64,000 nucleotides of DNA, taken from NCBI RefSeq assembly GCF_017329615.1, contig NZ_JAFMTW010000003.1, positions 62,001-126,000 on the forward strand. Reading direction: 5' to 3'. The notes beneath the pieces were generated by a model. The model was not told the DNA's origin. It searched no databases and saw only the letters and a list, made by a program, of their open reading frames with translations. Below, one piece after another: positions 1-8,311 of this stretch; the first letter of the stretch is position 1, and each line of letters starts with the position of its first letter. Origin of the DNA: Alicyclobacillus suci. Lineage in GTDB: Bacteria; Bacillota; Bacilli; Alicyclobacillales; Alicyclobacillaceae. The position numbers and the translations under genes are program-made.

Positions 1-1123
1 TATGTTCTAATGGAATCCGATAAAACTCCACAAATTCTTCGTCAAGCTCAAACCCTAAACCGGGCAAACGAGGTAGAGAAATTTCCCCCTTCGATACCGT
101 AATCGTCTGTGTGAATAACCGCTCTCGAAATGGATTGGGATTCGCATCGAGTTCCAGAATGACTGCACCAGGGATGCTCGCAACAAATTGAATACTGGCC
201 GCTAAACAGACAGCCCCTCCAAGGAAGTGCGGAGCATAAGGCACATCCCAACTAGCAGCCATCTCCACCATCTGGAGACATCCAGAAAAACCACCTTGTT
301 TACTAAGGTCTGGTTGAATAATGTCGACTGCACGTTGTTCTAACACCTTCCGTGTTTGCCTTTGACCATAAACATTCTCTCCGAATGCAATCGGCACACC
401 AACCTGCTCCCGCACTCGTGCCATTCCCTCTATGTCGTCACACTGCAACGGTTCCTCAACCCATGTGAGTTCAAATTCCTGGTAACGTTGTATGCGTTGA
501 ACAGCCGTCCGCTCATCCCAAGCTTGGTTTGCGTCTATCATAAGCTTAGCCTGCTTGGGTAGAAGTTCCCGCATCCGTCTTATGTTGGCGATATCTTGTT
601 GTTCGTCTCGCCCAACTTTTAATTTAAAAGCCGTTATACCGACTTCAAGATGCTGCTCCACGAATTCTTCAAACGAACCTGGCCCCAGTCCACTCGCATA
701 CACTTGGACAGATTCATGAACCACTCCGCCGAGCAAGTGGGCCACGCTGCGCCCGACATGTTTACCGAGTAAATCCCAAATCGCCATATCAACGCCACTC
801 ATACTATGGTATATTGGCCCTATAGCGCCCCACTGAAGCCCCATGACGGTGTAGGTGTTTCGCAATTTTTGGTGAATTCGACGGATGTCTCTTGGGTCTT
901 CGCCGACAACTAGCGGCGCAATGCCGTACTTCAACGTAGCCACCTTTTCATAAACGCCCCAGGAAGGAAAATTGTTCCATATCTCACCGATTCCTTGTTG
1001 CCCAGTATCCGCCTCTACTCGGACTAAGACGCAAGTCCTTGACGTCATCATTCCAAAACTTGTAACAACAGGATTCGTTAACGGAACCTGCAGCACAATC
1101 GGTTCAACTTTCGTAATTCTCAT
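1..1123 (-). CDS. Enolase-superfamily (mandelate racemase/muconate lactonizing) enzyme, C-terminus cut by window edge
   Basis: About 374 codons are visible before the reading frame runs off position 1, so only the last few residues are missing. The mandelate-racemase subgroup residues are all present: KLK (about residues 166-168), DAN (about 196), EE (about 222), PDLSK (about 272), APHF (about 299) and a final LELD (about 322). These bind Mg2+ and abstract a proton alpha to a carboxylate. The substrate is likely a sugar acid or other hydroxyacid but cannot be named. The ATG overlaps the stop of the upstream dehydrogenase as ATGA, so the two are translationally coupled. It is the third gene of a catabolic operon. 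Confidence 0.88.
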   Translation of the reverse strand, partial: MRITKVEPIVLQVPLTNPVVTSFGMMTSRTCVLVRVEADTGQQGIGEIWNNFPSWGVYEKVATLKYGIAPLVVGEDPRDIRRIHQKLRNTYTVMGLQWGAIGPIYHSMSGVDMAIWDLLGKHVGRSVAHLLGGVVHESVQVYASGLGPGSFEEFVEQHLEVGITAFKLKVGRDEQQDIANIRRMRELLPKQAKLMIDANQAWDERTAVQRIQRYQEFELTWVEEPLQCDDIEGMARVREQVGVPIAFGENVYGQRQTRKVLEQRAVDIIQPDLSKQGGFSGCLQMVEMAASWDVPYAPHFLGGAVCLAASIQFVASIPGAVILELDANPNPFRERLFTQTITVSKGEISLPRLPGLGFELDEEFVEFYRIPLEH

Positions 1124-2004
1124 GAATTCGTGCCTCCAGCCACGACTGGCTTCAGTAACTTATAAACCGCAGCACAATCCTCATCACCGTATCCCGCGTC
1201 CACTGCCTTGTTAAAATATTCGAGGGCCAGTTCACTAAATGGACATGGCTGGTTAAAGCGCTTAGCCATCCCCACGCCAAGACATACATCCTTGCGCGTT
1301 AGATAAATTGAAAATCCCGGTTTGAAATCATCATTCAAAATTTTGGGTCCGCGCAATGTCAGCTGATAAGAATCGGCACCTGTTGTAGCCAAGAGCTCCT
1401 GTAATAGTTTCCTATCAATGCCTGCCTGTTCGCCAATCCGAAGACCCTCGCTAAGTACGAGCGCATTCGTCATCCCAATCAAGTTGCTCACAATTTTAAA
1501 CGCCGTCGCTTGTTCGACATCCCCCAAATAGTGGACAGATGTACTCATGTCTCGCAATAACGATTCATATTTGTCATAAACCTCGCGACGACCACCTGCG
1601 TAGATTGGCTGTGTCCCCTCCTCTGCCTGAGTCGGCCCTTTACCTAGAGGGCACGCTAAAAAGTCTATTCCATGCGCCTGCGCGGCGTCCGAAAGCTTCC
1701 GTGCAGTTGCTGGATCAATCGTACTCACATCCATGACGACTGTGCCCGGTGCCATATGTTCCAACAAATGATCCTCATCCACGAGTAAGTTCATCAGATG
1801 CTTTGGTAGTGGAAGACTAGTAAACAGAACTTGCACGGAAGAAGCCAGTTCCACAGCAGAGCCAGCTGCCTCCCCGCCAACCTCAATCACCCTCGCGACC
1901 GCCTCTTTATTGAGGTCAAATACCAGTACGTCATAACCGTTTCGCACCAGATTTCGGGCCAATCCGCCACCCATTTTTCCGACACCAATAAATCCAATTT
2001 TCAT
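1120..2004 (-). CDS. NAD(P)-dependent beta-hydroxyacid dehydrogenase (3-hydroxyisobutyrate / tartronate semialdehyde reductase type)
   Basis: A 294-residue protein of typical family length. It opens with the Rossmann motif GFIGVGKMG, has the substrate-binding stretch DVSTIDPATARKL near residue 92 and a conserved Lys in FKIVSNL near residue 168, the expected catalytic position. Family members interconvert a short 3-hydroxyacid and its semialdehyde (MmsB, GarR, GlxR). The start has GGGGGAG six bases upstream. It lies 12 bp after the aldehyde dehydrogenase and overlaps the enolase-family gene by four bases, which suggests a single dehydration/oxidation pathway for a hydroxyacid. The exact substrate is not determinable from sequence. 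Confidence 0.87.
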   Translation of the reverse strand: MKIGFIGVGKMGGGLARNLVRNGYDVLVFDLNKEAVARVIEVGGEAAGSAVELASSVQVLFTSLPLPKHLMNLLVDEDHLLEHMAPGTVVMDVSTIDPATARKLSDAAQAHGIDFLACPLGKGPTQAEEGTQPIYAGGRREVYDKYESLLRDMSTSVHYLGDVEQATAFKIVSNLIGMTNALVLSEGLRIGEQAGIDRKLLQELLATTGADSYQLTLRGPKILNDDFKPGFSIYLTRKDVCLGVGMAKRFNQPCPFSELALEYFNKAVDAGYGDEDCAAVYKLLKPVVAGGTNS

Positions 2005-2016
2005 CGCAATCTCCCC

Positions 2017-3474
2017 CTACTGGCCCACAGAACAATTTGTCATCGCCATAGACAAGTACTTATACTCCAAGAACGACTCCATACCGTAATAACCGCCTTC
2101 AGAACCAACGCCACTCGACTTCCATCCGCCAAAAGGAGCTTGAACTACACCTGGCAGTGAATCATTCAACCCTACAATCCCGTACTCTAGTGATTCACCC
2201 ACACGAAGCGCACGCTCCAAGTCCGCGGTAAATACATATGCTGCCAATCCATATTCACCCGCATTCGAATCCTCAATTACCTCTTCCTCAGAAGAAAATG
2301 GAATCAGCGGTGCAACGGGGCCAAATGTCTCTTCTTGGCAGACTCGCATACTGCTAGAGACCTTTGAGAGAATCGTCGGTGCATAAAATGCCCCTGCGCA
2401 TGCACAAGGTTGTACGACCGCTCCTCCCAACACGACTTCCGCTCCGTTTGCCACGGCATCGTCCACGACAGATTGAATACGACGTAAAGCGTCAAAATGG
2501 ATGACTGGCCCCACCTCTACGCCTTCATCTAGCCCATTTCCCACCTTCAGACGTCGAACACGTTCCACAAGTTTTTGCGTGAATGCATCGAAAATTGAGT
2601 CGTGAACATAAATTCGGTTCGCGCACACACACGTTTGCCCCGCGTTGCGAAATTTACTAACTATACAAGCTTCTACCGCTACATCCAGGTCAGCATCGTC
2701 AAACACGATAAATGGCGCATTCCCCCCGAGCTCCATGGACACCCGCTTGACCTGACTCGCAGCGCCTTGCATCAGGTACTTACCAACACGCGTTGATCCT
2801 GTGAATGTGATTTTTCGAACTCTCTTATCCGCGAGTACCGCCTCACCAAAGACATCTCCTGGGTTTGTAAGTACCAAATTGATAACGCCTGGTGGAAACC
2901 CGGCCGCCTCAAACACTTGAAACATTGCATATGCGGTTAATGGTGTGTGTTCCGACGGTTTTAAAACGACCGTGCATCCAGCCGCTAACGCCGGAGCAAG
3001 TTTTCTTGTGACCATCTGCGCCGGAAAATTCCACGGTGTGATAGCCGCAACGACCCCAACCGGCTGCCGGATAACCATAATGCGTTTATTCGCGGCTGAC
3101 GCAGGAATGATGTCTCCGTAAACGCGCTTTGCCTCTTCCGCATACCAGCGCAAGTACTCCGCTGCAAACTTGATCTCTCCCACCGACTCTGTAAGCGGTT
3201 TCCCTTGCTCTAAAGTTAAAATTGTTGCAATTTCATGAGTCTTTGAGATAAGCAATTCGTACGCACGATGCAGCAAATTGGAACGTTCGAGAGCGGTCGT
3301 CTGAGCCCAAGCAGGAAAGGCCTTGTGCGCAGCCGCTACTGCAAACTCAATGTCTTCCCGGTTACCGGCTGGAAACGTTCCAACAACTTCCATAGTGGCG
3401 GGGTTCACAACCTCCACGCAGTCGCCAGTGACGGAATCTAGCCATTCACCATCGATATACATTTGCCCTTTCAT
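2017..3474 (-). CDS. NAD(P)-dependent aldehyde dehydrogenase (succinate semialdehyde dehydrogenase-like)
   Basis: A 485-residue ALDH when started at the ATG at 3474, which has GGTGGT just upstream and gives the usual family N-terminus (MKGQMYIDGEW). The frame is open further upstream but that extension would cover the operator region. Visible motifs are the NAD-binding FTGSTRVGK, the catalytic Glu in MELGGNAPF and the catalytic Cys in NAGQTCVCANR. It oxidises a semialdehyde or aldehyde to the acid; GabD and alpha-ketoglutaric semialdehyde dehydrogenase are the nearest types, but the substrate is inferred only by class. It is the first gene of the operon, facing the GntR regulator. Confidence 0.9.
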   Translation of the reverse strand: MKGQMYIDGEWLDSVTGDCVEVVNPATMEVVGTFPAGNREDIEFAVAAAHKAFPAWAQTTALERSNLLHRAYELLISKTHEIATILTLEQGKPLTESVGEIKFAAEYLRWYAEEAKRVYGDIIPASAANKRIMVIRQPVGVVAAITPWNFPAQMVTRKLAPALAAGCTVVLKPSEHTPLTAYAMFQVFEAAGFPPGVINLVLTNPGDVFGEAVLADKRVRKITFTGSTRVGKYLMQGAASQVKRVSMELGGNAPFIVFDDADLDVAVEACIVSKFRNAGQTCVCANRIYVHDSIFDAFTQKLVERVRRLKVGNGLDEGVEVGPVIHFDALRRIQSVVDDAVANGAEVVLGGAVVQPCACAGAFYAPTILSKVSSSMRVCQEETFGPVAPLIPFSSEEEVIEDSNAGEYGLAAYVFTADLERALRVGESLEYGIVGLNDSLPGVVQAPFGGWKSSGVGSEGGYYGMESFLEYKYLSMAMTNCSVGQ

Positions 3475-3504
3475 GACGTCACCACCAATTTGATTTAAAG
3501 ATAT

Positions 3505-3518
3505 AATGTTATAACATT
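3505..3518. promoter_or_regulatory. Operator candidate 1 (14-bp perfect palindrome) before the aldehyde dehydrogenase operon
   Basis: AATGTTATAACATT is a perfect 14-bp palindrome placed 31 bp upstream of the aldehyde dehydrogenase start. Its core TGTTATAACA recurs at 3594-3603 next to the regulator gene. The short GT..AC palindrome is of the kind bound by GntR-family dimers, and the position would block transcription of the catabolic operon. Confidence 0.6.
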
Positions 3519-3590
3519 TATAAACGCATGATAAACTTGAGTATTGCAATTGTCAATTCAAATTAATTCAAATATCGACAAAAAACATAT

Positions 3591-3606
3591 TATTGTTATA
3601 ACATTA
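3591..3606. promoter_or_regulatory. Operator candidate 2 before the GntR regulator gene
   Basis: TATTGTTATAACATTA shares the core TGTTATAACA with the first site and is palindromic except for one base pair. It lies 85 bp upstream of the regulator start, fitting autoregulation. The two cores are 87 bp apart, which could allow cooperative binding. Confidence 0.55.
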
Positions 3607-3690
3607 TTACGGGTTTTCAACACCATCGACATGAAACCGCATGATACAATACGTCATACGCGGTTATGGACTAGGAAAGGAGTGGTCGCG

Positions 3691-4476
3691 TTGGAGAATC
3701 AAAGGACTGGCACGCCGACAATCGACACGCTAAACCACAATAGCCCCATCCCCCTGCATCATCAACTAACTGAAATTCTCAGACGGAATATTCTCAACGG
3801 ATATTTAATCGATGATGATGGAAAAGTGCCTACTGAAGCAGAACTCACAAAAAAATTCCAGGTCAGTCGGATCACTGTACGTACGGCTATCGATACACTG
3901 GTGAATGAAGGGCTATTATGGCGTAAACGGGGTAGTGGAACGTTTTTAAAAACAAACAAAGCGGAAAATTGGGTCGGGCAACTCATGGGTTTTTCAGAAA
4001 TCATTCAAAAGGCGGGATTTGAGCCAAGAGGTCGTGTCCTCCACATGGGCGTAGTAGATAGCAAAGATATCAGAGATGATCTACCTGATTCGATTCATGG
4101 CATAGACCGTTTTTGGGAATTCAAACGCCTCCGCTTTGCCGACGATAAGCCAATTGCCATCGAACAATCATTTTTTGCTGAAGACGTCGGTCTAATCATG
4201 CAACAGCAAGATGACTTAGATAATGTGCTCACATACCGCGTGATTGAAAATCAAATGCATATTCCTTTGAACGAAGCCAGCCAGTTGATTACCGCTGTAA
4301 ATGCGAATGGCGACGATGCAACCATGCTCGATGTGCACGAACGTGACGCATTACTGTACATCGAACGCGTAACACAGTCAAAAGATGGACGATTTATCGA
4401 ATTTTTGCGAGCAAAATACAGGCCCGACTATTTCAGCTACGTCATTCAACTAACCAGAAACACTGGGCGCAGTTAA
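3691..4476 (+). CDS. GntR-family transcriptional regulator with UTRA effector domain (HutC subfamily)
   Basis: A 261-residue regulator. I chose the TTG at 3691 because AAAGGAG lies eight bases upstream; the frame is open back to 3544 but that would be a long atypical extension. The N-terminal winged helix is clear (PTEAELTKKFQVSRITVRTAIDTLVNEGLL, then RKRGSGTFL), followed by a UTRA ligand-binding domain to about residue 255. It is divergent from the aldehyde dehydrogenase operon and probably represses it until a pathway metabolite binds. The palindromes at 3505 and 3591 are the likely operators. Confidence 0.88.
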   Translation: MENQRTGTPTIDTLNHNSPIPLHHQLTEILRRNILNGYLIDDDGKVPTEAELTKKFQVSRITVRTAIDTLVNEGLLWRKRGSGTFLKTNKAENWVGQLMGFSEIIQKAGFEPRGRVLHMGVVDSKDIRDDLPDSIHGIDRFWEFKRLRFADDKPIAIEQSFFAEDVGLIMQQQDDLDNVLTYRVIENQMHIPLNEASQLITAVNANGDDATMLDVHERDALLYIERVTQSKDGRFIEFLRAKYRPDYFSYVIQLTRNTGRS

Positions 4477-4580
4477 TCCATGATAGAATTTCCAACGAAG
4501 AATTTTGCATCTCGGACAAGGGTGCCGGCGCCAATATCACCCCATGCTCTATCGGTTCAAGTCATCTTGAGGCCGCACCC

Positions 4581-4964
4581 TCAAATATGCAATTTCAGTC
4601 CAACATGTGTAGCATGAAATCCCAGCCGTTCGTAAAATCTCAGCGCATCTACCCGCTGTCTGTCCGTCGTCAATTGAACCATGTGACACCCTCGTTCCTT
4701 CGCTCGTCGAGTAACCCATCGAATCAACTCACTGCCGATACCTCGACCGCGAGCAGACCGATGGATACGAACGCCTTCAATCGTCGCTCGCCACCCACCT
4801 TGATATGTCAAATGCGGTGTGACGGTCAATTGTGCAATTCCAACAGGACAATCGTCTTCACAGGCCACAATCAACTCGATATTCGAATCTGGGCAAATCG
4901 CGTCAAACGCGCTCAAGTATCCCTGAGGAAGCGGTTGTCCATATTGCTCTCTCGTACTCCCCAA
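4581..4964 (-). pseudogene. GNAT acetyltransferase remnant, N-terminus missing
   Basis: The 127 residues begin at LGSTREQYGQPLP, which in this GNAT subgroup normally follows some 25 residues of first strand and helix. The acetyl-CoA loop (RSARGRGIGSELI) and the C-terminal RFYERLGF are intact. Upstream, the frame meets a TAG at 4977 that ends the neighbouring RND remnant, so the missing part is not simply in another reading of the same frame. The TTG at 4964 is the only start and lacks a ribosome binding site. It is most likely a deletion product joined to the transporter fragment; a shortened functional protein is possible but unlikely. Confidence 0.7.
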
Positions 4965-4976
4965 ATTAGAAAAAAC

Positions 4977-5630
4977 CTATGGCTTGTTGGAACCATGTGT
5001 AACGTTACAGATAAATTCGGCACACGACGATGTAACGTCCGTCACCTCGAAGTATTCGAAACGACATTCGGCAATCCGGACCCACGACTCGTTCAAGGTG
5101 AGGGTGACGGATCCGATATTTTGTTCAGAGACATAGGCGCTAATCGTATTGGCGACTGCCTGAGCTGTCAAGCCGTACTTCGCCATCTTTTCCTGCACCG
5201 GCGCGATACGAATTTCAGGTTGCTTTTGCGACAAATTGTTCGAGACGTTGGCTAAGCCTTTCACCTTCGCCAGTCGATTCGTAATCTGCGTGGCAGCGGG
5301 CTGAATCGCGCTGTCATTCGGCCCTGTAACGACGATGTCAAACGCAGTCTCGTCGCCACCGGAAGATACGCCTTGCATGGCTGGAATAACGGTGTTATTC
5401 ACGAGATCTTGCAGCTTCTGCATGGGAATTTTCGTCGATGCCACTGTAAATTCCAAGACTGGTGCATTGGACAGCGAGAAAGACTCCACACTTGGCTTGC
5501 CAGCGGTACTGGGTAACTGAACTCTAGTAACCGTCTGTTCCACTGCTTCTTGAACCTTATCGAGATTCGCGTTGATGTTCAGTTGAAGTTCGATTTCCGA
5601 TGTATTAGCAAAAAACGATTTGCGCTGCAC
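4977..5630 (-). pseudogene. RND-type efflux transporter fragment (periplasmic porter region only)
   Basis: About 217 residues that resemble the first porter subdomains of AcrB/SwrC-type RND pumps (VQLPSTAGKPSV, QKLQDLVNNTVIPAMQ, KVKGLANVSNNLSQKQPEIRI, KYGLTAQAVANTI). RND proteins are about 1000 residues with 12 membrane helices; none are present here. Both the first membrane helix and everything after the porter region are absent. The last 30 residues no longer resemble the family. It reads as an internal relic abutting the truncated acetyltransferase. Confidence 0.75.
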
Positions 5631-5725
5631 ACAGGATTTGTAGCATCTTGTACCGAATTCATATTGTCGAAATCTTAACGAAGATTTTTCCCGACCATGA
5701 GCGAGACAGCAAAGGAGTGGATTCC

Positions 5726-6811
5726 ATGGCAGCGCCGTTTCATGCTGATCACGTCGGCAGCCTATTGCGACCCGAACGCCTGAAAGTCGCTCGACAGCAA
5801 CGCGCGCAAGGGAAGCTTTCGCAGGCCGAACTGCGGGAAATTGAGAACGAGGAAATCACCCGCGTCGTCCAGAAACAACGGGAAATCGGACTCCAAGGCG
5901 TGACCGATGGAGAATTTCGGAGAGCTTGGTGGCACCTGGACTTCCTCGAAGGCCTGGATGGCGTTGAAGGATATGACACTGAACAGGGCATGAAGTTCCA
6001 CAATACGCAGACAAAGTCGAGATCGATTCGCGTCGTCAACAAAGTTGACTTTACGAATCACCCGATGCTGGACGACTTTAAGTTCTTATACAGTATCGCC
6101 GGGGCGCAATCGAAGTTAGCCATTCCCAGTCCTAGCATGCTGCACATGCGGGGTGAGGTGATGGAGGGCGTCTACGAAAGTGAGGAAGCGTATTACGACG
6201 ATTTGGCGATGGCGTACAAAAAAGCCATTCGGGCGTTCTACGACGCAGGTTGCCGCTACCTTCAGCTCGACGATACGTCCTGGGCAACTTCCTTCTGTTC
6301 GCAAGAGGCGCTCGAGAAGATGCGGGCACAAGGCATTGACCCAGAGGAACGCAAGGCGATAAACGCCGAAATTATCAACAAGGCGCTGGCCGACAGGCCG
6401 AGTGACCTGCGCGTCACCATGCATATTTGCCGTGGGAATTTCCGCTCGTCGTGGATGACCTCAGGCGGCTACGAGCCGGTGGCTGAAGTGCTATTTGGGC
6501 AGTTGAACATCGACGGCTTTTTCCTCGAGTACGACACAGATAGGGCTGGCGACTTTCGCCCGCTGCGATTTGTCAACCGCCCAGATCTCAACATCGTCCT
6601 CGGCCTCGTCACATCCAAACATGGAGACCTGGAGAACCCAGACGACATCAAACGCAGAATCGAGGAAGCGACGAAATACGTCCCACTCGAACAACTGTGT
6701 TTAAGTCCGCAATGCGGATTTGCGTCGACAGAAGAAGGAAACCTGCTCACAGAGGATGAACAGTGGGCCAAACTGCAGTTTGTGGTCGACTTAGCCAATC
6801 AATTCTGGTAA
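5726..6811 (+). CDS. MetE C-terminal-like protein (YxjG/YxjH family, cobalamin-independent methionine synthase fold)
   Basis: A 361-residue protein. The ATG at 5726 has AAAGGAG about eight bases upstream and yields the family start HADHVGSLLRP. Features include the substrate-binding YLQLDDTSWA (about residue 180), the zinc-type residues in MHICRGNFRSSW (His/Cys), and LSPQCGFAST near the C-terminus with a second Cys. Family members are thought to make methionine from homocysteine with an alternative methyl donor, but the activity is not settled. No S-box leader is visible; the gap to the remnant upstream is only about 95 bp. Confidence 0.88.
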   Translation: MAAPFHADHVGSLLRPERLKVARQQRAQGKLSQAELREIENEEITRVVQKQREIGLQGVTDGEFRRAWWHLDFLEGLDGVEGYDTEQGMKFHNTQTKSRSIRVVNKVDFTNHPMLDDFKFLYSIAGAQSKLAIPSPSMLHMRGEVMEGVYESEEAYYDDLAMAYKKAIRAFYDAGCRYLQLDDTSWATSFCSQEALEKMRAQGIDPEERKAINAEIINKALADRPSDLRVTMHICRGNFRSSWMTSGGYEPVAEVLFGQLNIDGFFLEYDTDRAGDFRPLRFVNRPDLNIVLGLVTSKHGDLENPDDIKRRIEEATKYVPLEQLCLSPQCGFASTEEGNLLTEDEQWAKLQFVVDLANQFW

Positions 6812-6924
6812 TACACCGAAACGCACAGCCGTGACGGGGAGCGGCCATCCGCTCTCCATCACAGACATCGCGCACCAGCATGGCGCGTTCGAGTTTCGAC
6901 AGCGCTCGGTTCCTGATGGGTTCC

Positions 6925-7938
6925 TTATTCGAAGACCTTCGAGAGGATTTCGTAAGAGTGTAGTCGGGCGTCGTGATCATAAATTTGTGCACTGACAATC
7001 AGTTCATCGGCCTTTGTCTCCTCGAGAATCCGCTCTAGCCCTTTACGGATGGTGTCGAGACTTCCAACGACCGTGTAACGTCCCCTGTCTTCGAGCACTG
7101 CCTTCTCGTAATCGGTACACATGTCCTCGATATTGTCGACAGGTGGCTTCAACTGACCAGGCATTCCCCGCAGCAGACTGAGTACCTGCTGTTGCATAGA
7201 CGTAGCCAACCGCCTAGCTTCGGCGTCCGTATCGGCCGCGATGACATTGACGCCGACCATCGCATACGGTTTGTCGAGATGCTGTGAGGCCTCGAAATTA
7301 CTCCGGTACAACTGCAGTGCCGGCAACAGGTAGGTCGGCGCAAAATGGCTGGCGAAGCCAAATGGTAGACCCCAATGCGCGGCTAAGCGCGCGCTGAAAT
7401 CGCTCGACCCCAACAACCAAATCGGAATGTCCAAGCCCTCGCCCGGAACCGCACGCACCGCCGGTTTACGCGCACCGCCTGGCGGATGAAAGTACGTGTA
7501 CAATTCCGCGACTTGGTCTGGAAAGTCCTCGCCATTCTTATCCGGCCCCCGCCGCAACGCGCGTGCAGTCACCTGATCAGACCCTGGAGCTCGTCCGAGC
7601 GCCAAATCGATTCGCCCCGGGTACAACGACTCCAACGTCCCGAACTGCTCGGCAATGACAAGGGGCGCGTGATTCGGCAACATGATGCCGCCTGACCCGA
7701 CCCGGATGGTCGACGTCTGCCCCGCGATATAGCCGATGACGACGGACGTCGCGGAACTGGCGATACCCGGCATACTGTGGTGCTCGGCCACCCAATATCG
7801 CTGATACCCCCACTGCTCCGCGTGCCGCGCGAGATCAGCACTGTTGCGCAACGCTTCGCCCGCAGTGCCGCCGACGACAATCGGCGCAAGGTCTAACACA
7901 GAGAACGCAGTATCTCGAAGAGTTTTGGTTGTGGACAT
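6925..7938 (-). CDS. LLM-class flavin-dependent oxidoreductase (MsnO8-type luciferase-like)
   Basis: A 337-residue luciferase-like protein. [15 protein letters not shown] (about residues 49-63) and the [16 protein letters not shown] block are signatures of the FMN/F420 luciferase-like fold; [14 protein letters not shown] follows. Such enzymes oxidise small organic substrates with reduced flavin, but the substrate is unknown. The gene is single, convergent with the MetE-like gene, and has AGGAGGACTC just upstream of its ATG. Confidence 0.88.
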   Translation of the reverse strand: MSTTKTLRDTAFSVLDLAPIVVGGTAGEALRNSADLARHAEQWGYQRYWVAEHHSMPGIASSATSVVIGYIAGQTSTIRVGSGGIMLPNHAPLVIAEQFGTLESLYPGRIDLALGRAPGSDQVTARALRRGPDKNGEDFPDQVAELYTYFHPPGGARKPAVRAVPGEGLDIPIWLLGSSDFSARLAAHWGLPFGFASHFAPTYLLPALQLYRSNFEASQHLDKPYAMVGVNVIAADTDAEARRLATSMQQQVLSLLRGMPGQLKPPVDNIEDMCTDYEKAVLEDRGRYTVVGSLDTIRKGLERILEETKADELIVSAQIYDHDARLHSYEILSKVFE

Positions 7939-8263
7939 GATGAGTCCTCCTCAAACAGTTTCATCAAGGCGTAAACACGTCGTGATGGGATTGTACCAAC
8001 AATGAAATCCTGAACAAAACGCCCCAACGCGCCCGGTTCCCACCAGCGCAACCACACGGGCGACGCTGACCGGCCGCGGTCGAAATCGGTAACGGCAGAT
8101 ATGGTCACGCAATGCAGTGCAATGGCCACCCTGTATATTACGATAGTATAGCACCAATACTTGCGTAACTCATGCGAGCGCGCGAGCCAGGAGCGGGAAC
8201 AGACGTGGGCGGGGACGGCGGCGGGCGAGGTGGAGCGAGGTTGGGCGCCCAACTCCGCCACAC
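7939..8263. other. Gene-free stretch upstream of the LLM oxidoreductase
   Basis: No convincing gene was seen here. Open frames overlapping it have no ribosome binding site or recognisable domain. An A+T-rich patch at about 8133-8160 is the only likely promoter area, but no clean -35/-10 pair stood out. Confidence 0.4.
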
Positions 8264-8298
8264 AAAAAAGGCACCCGGCCAACCATCGCCAGGTGCCT
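8264..8298 (-). terminator. Rho-independent terminator of the penicillin-binding protein gene
   Basis: Read on the minus strand, GGCACCTGGC pairs with GCCGGGTGCC and is followed by six T residues. It lies 14 bp after the stop codon of the penicillin-binding protein gene. Confidence 0.85.
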
Positions 8299-8311
8299 GC
8301 CATCATGCATC

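Noticed and set aside
6831..6862. Inverted repeat between the MetE-like gene and the LLM gene
   Set aside because: The stem (GGAGCGG/CCGCTCTCC) has no T run on either strand and is too weak to call a terminator.
7893..8306. Open frame upstream of the LLM oxidoreductase
   Set aside because: No family resemblance or good start site, it overlaps the PBP terminator, and its end overlaps the oxidoreductase N-terminus.
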